Position numbers and translations under genes: made by a program. Source: Bombus terrestris (taxonomy: Eukaryota; Arthropoda; Insecta; Hymenoptera; Apidae). From it: 64,000 nt of DNA. Location of the stretch: positions 930,001 to 994,000 of the forward strand of contig NC_063276.1 in NCBI RefSeq assembly GCF_910591885.1. Reading direction: 5' to 3'. How positions within the stretch are numbered: the stretch's first letter is position 1; the number at the start of each line of letters is the position of its first letter. Below the pieces are notes generated by a model that was not told the origin of the DNA, made no database searches, and was given only the letters and a program-made list of their open reading frames with translations. Shown one piece after another: positions 56,180-64,000 of this stretch.

Positions 56180-56552
56180 AACGAACGTTGTGATCGCTCG
56201 ACCGGGCCGGAAGACCCGTTACCTGCAATCGACAGGAAGTCTGCATCGTCTAGGCTGGCCACGCCACGAGATTACGATTACGCTTGCGGGAAATCTGGCC
56301 GGACTTGAGCGAGTCGAGTCAAACGCTGCCACCTTCGCCTCTCCGCGACTCTGTCGATTATCGGTGGCGGTATAACGGTTCCCAAGGGGATTCACCGAGG
56401 AGCGTGTGTCTTCCTTCGCGACGAACGCACCCGTTCACGTGGCGGATTCAACGGAGAAATCCAAGTCGTTGGCCTCCTGCTGCGCTTCGTTCGCTCGTTC
56501 GTTTGCATTCGGCGGGAATCTGACAGAGTTATTGCTCTGTAGAATTATTTCG
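56180..56552 (+). promoter_or_regulatory. CpG-rich candidate 5' exon of the right-hand gene
   Basis: A CpG-rich block ending at a fair donor (TTTCG|GTGAGG, 56553), 1.1 kb before the acceptor of the signal-peptide exon at 57642. It would make a plausible 5' untranslated first exon. Its short frames encode no known domain. Confidence 0.35.
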
Positions 56553-57641
56553 GTGAGGATTTTTGGGTCGATGGTAAAACCTTCGATGCGGTTACTTTGA
56601 TTTCTTTACCCTGTCTTCCTCTTCGTTACTTTGGTATTCTTATTTTATCGAAAGATCGTGTTCGTTTATTTGGTTCACCAGGAATCTGGTGTAGTCATCG
56701 TTCTCTAGAACCGACGTTTCGTTGATTCTTTTTGTTGACTTCTTAAAGAAGACTGGTTCCATACTAGCACCATTTACTCGCACTTATCGTTAGACTATAC
56801 GACGTTAACCTTGTTCGAATCAAGGATGACCGGCATAATGAAACGTCATTAAATAATAACCCGATGTCTGCGGAGATTTATCACGTTTCTCGATTACGCG
56901 GCAGGGTATGCTACTGCTGTGCCACAATTCAGCCGCAGAAACCGTAAGGAATTTTATGGGAACCGACGTACATCCTATACATAGACCGACTTTATGTGCC
57001 GCATATTCCGTAGGCGAACGACGAGCCTCGCTGAACTCTGTATTTAAATATTTAACACTGACCAGCTTCGTTTGATCCTTATACCTGATATTTTACTTTC
57101 AAACGATATTTTTATGCCAGGATACTTCATGCCAAAGCACAGTCTATTTTATTCGCCGTTCTACGAAATTATAACACTCTTTGCCACGTAAAATGCAGAA
57201 GATTAAGTAAAACGATAGATTCTAAAATTAAGTATCAATAATTCGAATTATTACAGATATTCATGACAGACAAAATTATTTCATTAACTGTTAATCGAGA
57301 CTGAACATTTCCGTTGCCAGGTTAAATTACCTTTTTGCGAGCATTTAATTAAACTAGTTTCACTTTCTCTAATTATTCTCTTGAGACTCTACCATATGTT
57401 TTTTAGACGAAGAAATTTACATAATAATTTCTAATTGTAATAAAGTTTTTGTGTCACGAAGAGATCAACCTCGTTTAAATACAAATACTGTATTTCGAAA
57501 GTGTCAAGGTCTGCATATAGTCCTCGAGTCATGTTACTGCTCAAACACATCTCCCTCGTCTTCTCTTTTCCCCGATGTTAATGAACGGTCGATGCTAATG
57601 AACAGCTTGTTCAAACGAGACTCTTTTCTTCTCTGTTACAG

Positions 57642-57717
57642 GAATATGCTGATAAGAGAATTGGCGGCCGTGTGGGTCGCCGTCCTCTTGTGCCATCTTC
57701 AGCTAACGGAGTCTCAG
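57642..57717 (+). CDS. Signal-peptide exon of a secreted protein (gene continues beyond window)
   Basis: The acceptor TCTCTGTTACAG ends at 57641. The ATG at 57646 opens 24 codons with a basic start, the hydrophobic run LAAVWVAVLLCHLQL and a typical cleavage context (TESQ), then a strong donor GTGAGC in phase 0. Downstream it joins in frame to 61566-61599. Genes with a separate signal-peptide exon and long first introns are common among insect cuticular and chitin-binding proteins. The family is inferred from layout only. Confidence 0.72.
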
Positions 57718-60700
57718 GTGAGCGCTCGATTATTATTCCGCTATGGCTTTTCGATGACATCGCGATCTACATTGTTTCACACTTACTTGCGTATAAACAT
57801 ATTCCGTCGTGCGAAGCGAATATAATGGAGCGATCGAAATCGGGTCGAGAAGTCACAACGTGATTTTTAACAATTCAATTCATCGCCCATCTCATCCTTG
57901 TCGATTTACCTTACTACGATACGCTTATACATTTAACGAGAGGGAAATTTCATTTATCGGATATATCGTAGCTCCCATCGTGAATATCAGATTCTAAGAG
58001 TATCTTCAAAATTATCGAGAACATCGTTTCGTAAATCGTAAAATTCCTCGTATACGACGTATTCGAGATGAAAGATTTGAATTAAACGTATCGTGTTTGA
58101 AATCGATCATCTTTGATCGAGGTAAGAACCACTTTGATTTTTGCACATCACAGTTGCAGTTCCGCGTTTTTTTAAAAAAAAAGGAAGACCTGTCGTTTCT
58201 CGAAGAAAACGATCAAATCGAGAAACGTAATAAATTAAAAGCTAAATTATGGTCTTATCGTAAAACAATATCCTCCGATATTTTCAGTTTGTAATATAAA
58301 AGTTACTCGGAAAGTGATACGTCTAAGGTATAATCTTCGAACCGTTCATTCACACGCAAACGCGAGGGCGTCACGCGAGGATTAAATGAAGATTTGTCGG
58401 TTTGAACGTAGCATCTTGGTGTGCCAGCAGGGCATCAAGGATCCTCGTTTCACTATACAACAACTCGCGTAGAATTCTTGAGAAATCGAGCCGAGGATTA
58501 TGAAGTAATTGGCATGTCGAGCCCCACAGGAGTTGCCATCATTGGCTGGCCGTTTGCTCGGGACCTGAATGTGGAGTGTGTGTGCGAGGTGAAAGTGAAT
58601 TTCAGGCCGCGTGTACACGCGTGTGCCCTATCCGAAGCGCAAACAATGTTACCAACTGTGCACAGTTGCAACATTTTGAGTATAGGAAGCGTCAACGCGT
58701 CAGGAAAACGTTTCGTGCATTTCCAACTGCGCGAGACAACTTTGATTTTCGCGCCAATTTTTCAATTCTATCGAACTGACCTTGCACTTCCGCGTTATGA
58801 ATTTCGTTAGTCGAGAAATTCAGTATCTTCGGCTCGTTTAATTGCGAAGGTGCGGATAAGATCGAAAAGATTCTTCCGAATTGATATCGAAAACTACTAA
58901 ACACTTTTAACTTTGACATACCTGCGATAATATTCTAAATGATCGACTTATATTTCATAGCGCATGCACACATCTGTCGATTCTAAATGGAAATAGCAAG
59001 TATTCATTGCCTGCGATTATTAGCTCGTTAGTTCGTATTTTTTAACACGACACAGGTCGATCAAAGTGTCTATATATCTACTTGCGAGCATCGCTGTATT
59101 ATTATCTTTTATCGTCTCGTTGTAATGCAAAATTCGATCGTTATTCGTCGGAGAAAGTTCTATACGCGAGATAATCGAAATAAAGATCAAAATCAAAGAG
59201 AAAGGAATAAAATTCGCCAAAGTAAACCCAACGTTTCGTCAAAATCCTACAAATGAGAGGAAGAAAAAATGGAAAGATCCGTTGACGCGTCGAATACCAG
59301 TGATCGTTGGCTGGCCGCGTGGAATTCCATCGGCCTCCGTTTCTCCTCTCACGAGTGCCTCACGTCGCACCTTGAAGGAATGCAGCACACCGTTATGTCA
59401 CTGATATTCTGGTACGCGAAGAAAACTCGCGAGAACTCACGGTCGTATTCTACGTACGAACCACGGTGCCGCTTTCTGGCGAAGATGAGCGCAAAACCAA
59501 CAGATCCTCCGCTAGATTGGCCTCCTTCACTTTCTCCAGTGGAATAACAATGCTATTCTATCTCCATTCGCTGCTGCGAGCCCGCGCCATTCGATGCGTA
59601 CTCGTACAACTTTTAAATAACGAAAGACTCGCGTAAGAGAAATACAGGAACCGCTTGATTCTCCGAAAGATATTGCTCCGTACTACTTAGTTTAAATACG
59701 TTCTGTCTCACTGAGCCTTCTCACTGGGTGGTCACTGATATCCTTAGGACGTGCATGCGGCCTTAGACACACGATAAAAAAGAAAAAAAGAAAGAAATGA
59801 AGAAACATAAGAAGAACGAGAAATTTCTCTTTGTAAGATTTTCCTTATTTTCTTTTACTGCGGACAGATATACAGGGGTCTCGTGTATTATCTCGGCTCG
59901 ATTTCTCAAGAATTCTTGGCACGTTAATAATTTATTCCATTTGTCGACAAGTTTTAAGATCTGTCTATTTATATATATTTATAAAAAGATTTCGCGTCTG
60001 CCAGATTAATTGCAATTTCGTAGGGTTAATTAAAGTTTGCAGAAATTGTTAGACGTATCTTATCTATGTTCGTATAGTTTATCCAATTGATTAAAATTTA
60101 GAACGTTCAGTAATTAGAAATTTCTGCTCGTGTTCTAGACCGAGCAGAAACAAAAATGGATTAGGTTTTAAGTCGAGACTCCAAACCCTCCATCTGGTAC
60201 CTTATTCTTACTGACATCGTTCGCATACTAGGCCGTCTGAGTCAACGCAAATTTTTTTGTTTTAAGGTTGCTGTGTTTTAAAAACTTCCAAAAACTTCTT
60301 ATACACTCTTTTACGTTTCTGAAATATCATCCAGTAGTTTTTAACGCCACACGTTGCCTTAATTCTTCTAAGCAAAACAAAATTTAAACAAAGGCACGGG
60401 AAAAATGAGAAATTACTTAAAACTGCTAGTCGAAAACGACCCAATAAGCGGATGAAGGATTAACCCCTTTCTTCTCTGCTTTTCTCCTTTTTTTACTCTT
60501 AAATTGTTAAGTTACAATATATATAATAAATATGGAAATATCTCTCTTTGGGAAATCCAACAAATAAGAAGAACTTTCCTCTTCGTGTAGAATAGTCGCG
60601 ACATCCTCGTCCTTTTATGCAATCGACGTCGTAACTCGTATTTCCCGCGCTCTTCCGGCTTCGATTCAAAACTTTTATCCCACGTTCTCAGGCACGAACG

Positions 60701-61565
60701 TCCTCGGGTTTCGTCATTCGTGAAGTGGAATTGTAGCGAGTCATTAGATTCGGTATGTGTGAAATATTGCTTTTTTCTATCAGAGAAATCTGTACGGTGT
60801 AGATACGGATGCGTCGATACTGTTACGTGTGACGTTAGATGGATCGAATCGATATTGATGGGAATTGGGTGAATAAGAGACGATTTTGCGGAGATTTCCT
60901 GGTTTTAAATACTGTTACGGTTGCAATGTTAGTTCTATGCGTTGCGTTTATGTTCGATAAAGTTACAGAAATAACAAGAAGATAAACTATTTTAGATGTC
61001 TGTGTATATACTGATAGGATGTTTAATTATTTACTTATTTATTTATTCATTAATTTATTTGTTTAGCGCTATGCTGAAACTTATAGGAATAATGAAAAAT
61101 TACCGACTGATGTATTTTAGCTGCGTTCCACTTTTTTCCAAATTTCTCACTTAACATCTACAGAATTCATTATATACTTTATCAACTACTCTGTCCATAA
61201 AAGTAAAAATAATTTCAAGAAAAATCGAGCCACTCGGAGATTAAACGATCGACTGAATTCATCGAAGATATCTTAACTTCAATATCAAAATGGTTTAGTA
61301 ATAAATTGAATGCTTAAAAGATCGAGGAACGACCTTGATGAATCTTTTTACCTTCATACACGCATCCATCAAAAATTCATATACGCTTTTATATTGAAAG
61401 CCTAAGTGCAAGAAAATACACTTACGATTTCTACAAGAAAGCTTAAAATTTATTTCACTTTAAATTCCTGTCGCTTTATCGGGACGAAAGGAGGCTAAAG
61501 CGGTCGAGTGCTTTGAGTTACTACGCCATAAAGCGTTAACGCGTTGCTATGTTTCTTTGTTACAG
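57718..61565 (+). other. 3.8-kb intron of the secreted-protein gene
   Basis: Bounded by GTGAGC and TTTGTTACAG. The frames inside (for example 58421-58810 and 59269-59547) sit in CpG-richer patches but have no domain and no matching splice phases. CpG-rich patches near 58540-58720 and 59270-59540 could be intronic enhancers. A (TTTA)n-like simple repeat lies at 61027-61065. Confidence 0.5.
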
Positions 61566-61599
61566 GTTCCTACCACAAATGTCTTCACCTGTCCGAACG
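61566..61599 (+). CDS. 34-bp microexon: start of mature secreted protein
   Basis: Encodes VPTTNVFTCPN plus the first base of a Gly codon (phase 1), between TTACAG and GTGAGT. A short spacer running into an aromatic-x-Cys-Pro is how many peritrophin-A type chitin-binding domains begin, so a CPAP-like or other chitin-binding protein is possible. One cysteine is not enough to decide. The next exon lies to the right, possibly outside the window. Confidence 0.62.
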
Positions 61600-61659
61600 G
61601 TGAGTAACTTTAAAAATATACTTCTCGATACTATCACGATTTCTAAAGCAAGTAATTCT

Positions 61660-61831
61660 TGGCTGAAGGCCAGACTATCGGTCGCCTTGAAAAGGTCGCA
61701 CCTGGTGGATCTATACTTGGCCAGGTAGACTACTAAACTCGTGGACCAGGTCGTGCTTCAAAATTTTTTAAAGCATAGGGTCCCTATTATGTGGCCACGA
61801 ATCTACCAGAAATTCACTTTTTTTTTTTTTT
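61660..61831 (+). ncRNA. Structured GC-richer segment ending in a T14 run (candidate small RNA or SINE)
   Basis: In an AT-rich intron, this segment has several potential stems: GGC...GCC at 61670, CCTT/AAGG at 61685, ACCTGG/CCAGGT at 61699 and 61720, and an imperfect 41-nt hairpin at 61743-61783. TGGCTGAAGG at 61669 resembles a Pol III A box, but the B box is poor. A run of 14 T at 61818-61831 would terminate Pol III. It matches no small RNA I recognise. Confidence 0.25.
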
Positions 61832-64000
61832 AAGGGAAGACAGATGTTTCTTCGTGAAAATAGAAAACAACGTAATTTATATTATAAATTAATATTAGTT
61901 TTAATATTATAAAATGTTGTTATACGTTAATTATAACGTTAATATCGTTCCATTATTTTATCAGGTTTTGTAAAATTGAGTCGGAAATGTTCGAATATGT
62001 TAAGAATTCTGAACATCGAAGTAGCGTGTCATCTTAAATTTGTCGGTAAATATTGCGTTATTAAGTAACAAACTGCGAAAACAAATACTTGCGTAATTTG
62101 TGTAATTATTGTCTCAATAATCACGATACAGTCGATGTTAACGAAATAATCGAAGCAGAAAGGCGAAACTAAAGACAACACAGGGATATATTGAAATATC
62201 AGAGTATGTCCTTACGTACTACCTTTTTAATTCTAAACGCACACGCGTGAACGATCATAACAATCATTAAACATTTCAAGGATTAGAATTATTTAATTAA
62301 TTAATTAATTAATTATTAGAATTTTTCTATTAATTCTTACTTCATTCTTATTCATCCTTTTTCTTCCAAAAAGGTAACAAAGATATATTTCTCGATCGAA
62401 CAAACTTTCTTTCTTGTCCTCATCTTCTTCTTTCGTTTTTCCTTTTTAACGAGTTACGAGCTTGTTTCCTCCCCTTGCTCTCATAGGAATTTAACACTGC
62501 TTTTTGGAAAACTCTACTATCGCTAATGGTTTCCATCAGATACATTCTTTACTTACCATGATGCACTTCCAGTATCATTTCGGATAGAAACTAAAGTATT
62601 TCTTTCTTCGATGATTTTAGTAAAGAATTAAATAAATCAAAATATTTATTCCTCGTCGTATATCAAGATCTTTCTCGTTCTCGTAATTCGAAATAGCCGA
62701 GCCTGGTCACTCTGAAGCTCTTCTCATACTTGTGCTTTCTCCTTTCTTACTCCTGAAACCTTAATCTTTCCACGATCGAACTGCACGTTGCACAACTTGG
62801 TTATTCTTTTAAAAAAAAATTTGAGGAGGAATACGAAAGCGAGACGCGTACGGCGAATAAATCACGCGAGGGACAATGAGGATAAGAGTTCGGCCATTCG
62901 CAACGTTGCTCCACTTTTCCTCGTTACTGGCAGCGCAATTAAGTAGGTTGCACGTACAAGTATGAAGCTACTTGATCGTTAACCGTGTTCTGTCGCGTGA
63001 GCTCGAGACGTTTCATGTTCGATCGAGCCGGACCTGTGCCGGCGAGCACGAATCTACCGCTTTCGGACGCAAGAATTCCTCGAGCTTCGAAAATAACTTT
63101 ATTTCAGCTCGCTGACCCTGCTCCAAGACCTTGGAACCATGCTCGATCATCGAGGGCCTGAATAATTCGTCCTGTGATCTTTGAATCGCGATGCGAACAA
63201 AATTTATCGAAGGCCTAAAATCATCGTCGTGACGAAGATACGGACCTTCTTTTCCTTTCAGGATTAAAATTGTTGAGTTATTTAGAGGAATCTATATGAC
63301 AGTACGAGTGTAAAATTTATTCCAGTAAACCGAATATCGATATTAATATTAACAAAGGAGGAGCACGAACGAAAATACGGTTCCATCAAATTTTTTCTTC
63401 CTCTGGAGGATTAATTTTAAGATTCAATATGATTATCCTCGTGCTTGATTATGGGATTAAATGTATGCTTTCGTTATCTTCTCAAACGCTTTGGAAATGT
63501 TGCTTGTCGGACGATTAGTTATGATATTGGTTTTTTATCAAAATTCGTAGCCTTGTCACATATGTATCTTTGGACCTAATGGATCGATACTGTTTACGAT
63601 ATTGCTTAAGGAAGAGAAAAAAAGAGAACGTTAAACAGGAGGAGAAGAGAAAGCAACGATTGAAAAAGGGATAGATCGATTGCAATATTTTTGGAAACAG
63701 TGTTAACAATCACGTACGCGGATCTTTCGTTTAATACATTCCACGATGATTTGCGAACGTTCGTATCAGGGAAAATATATTGCATGCGTTGTTTCAATCA
63801 AGAAATGCTAATAGTCGCGAGGAGAACCGCATGGTCGGTATAAACATGGCCGTTTGACCTTTTGAAAGAAAGGAAGGCCGGCATCGAGTATTTCTCTGTG
63901 AGTTTAACGCAAGCTGGCATCGAGAAACCATTGAGAAATCGCTTCGACGCGGAAATTATCGTTAAATACCTACGACAATCCCAATCAATATCTTCAAATC
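61832..64000. other. Presumed intron; no exon recognised
   Basis: No further exon that fits phase 1 with a Cys-rich frame could be identified. A (TTAA)n run lies at 62293-62315. T-rich and CpG-rich patches alternate. The downstream exons of the secreted-protein gene probably lie beyond 64000. Confidence 0.45.

Noticed and set aside
59269..59547. 92-codon ATG-started frame in the intron of the secreted-protein gene
   Set aside because: No splice phase links it to the flanking exons and no domain is visible; explained by local CpG richness.
1..64000. CRISPR arrays, operons, ribosome-binding sites, rRNA and classical tRNA genes
   Set aside because: None seen. The sequence is a eukaryotic nuclear region, and the repeats lack the regular repeat-spacer form.

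Overview
The window is a piece of an AT-rich, CpG-rich animal nuclear genome. Split genes with short GT-AG introns, insect-type transposon remnants and an insect eggshell protease gene point to an insect. The base composition (abundant TCGA/ATCGAT) and a jockey-like LINE suggest Hymenoptera, most likely a bee; that taxonomic step is inference.

One gene could be assembled completely: a nudel (ndl) orthologue on the + strand. Twenty-five coding exons from 5864 to 19569 join with every splice phase consistent into one 2019-residue reading frame. The protein has an N-terminal membrane anchor, a furin-type site and a long linker, followed by three successive modules of LDL-receptor class A repeats plus an SRCR-like domain. 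In module 1 this leads into an intact trypsin-like protease (His957, Asp1005, Ser1102, S1-pocket Asp1096). In module 2 it leads into a protease-like domain that has lost its catalytic residues. In module 3 it leads into nothing, and the protein ends there. In Drosophila, Nudel is made by ovarian follicle cells, acts in the perivitelline space at the head of the gastrulation defective/snake/easter protease cascade, and is needed for eggshell integrity.

From 19.6 to 57.6 kb there is almost no supportable coding sequence. This stretch holds CpG-rich patches, a possible first exon ending at 36671, many diverged short tandem duplications, a dispersed repeat family, a 319-bp mariner-type MITE (40234-40552), a 5'-truncated jockey-like LINE with an 11-bp target-site duplication (51944-52562) and a second inverted-repeat element (about 53829-54135).

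The start of a second + strand gene lies at the right end. A signal-peptide exon (57642-57717) and a 34-bp microexon (61566-61599) are in phase; the rest lies beyond the window. The encoded start (signal peptide, short spacer, first cysteine) resembles secreted chitin-binding or cuticular proteins, but too little is visible to name it. CpG-rich sequence at the left end (about 776-1130) may be the 5' end of a minus-strand gene running off the window.
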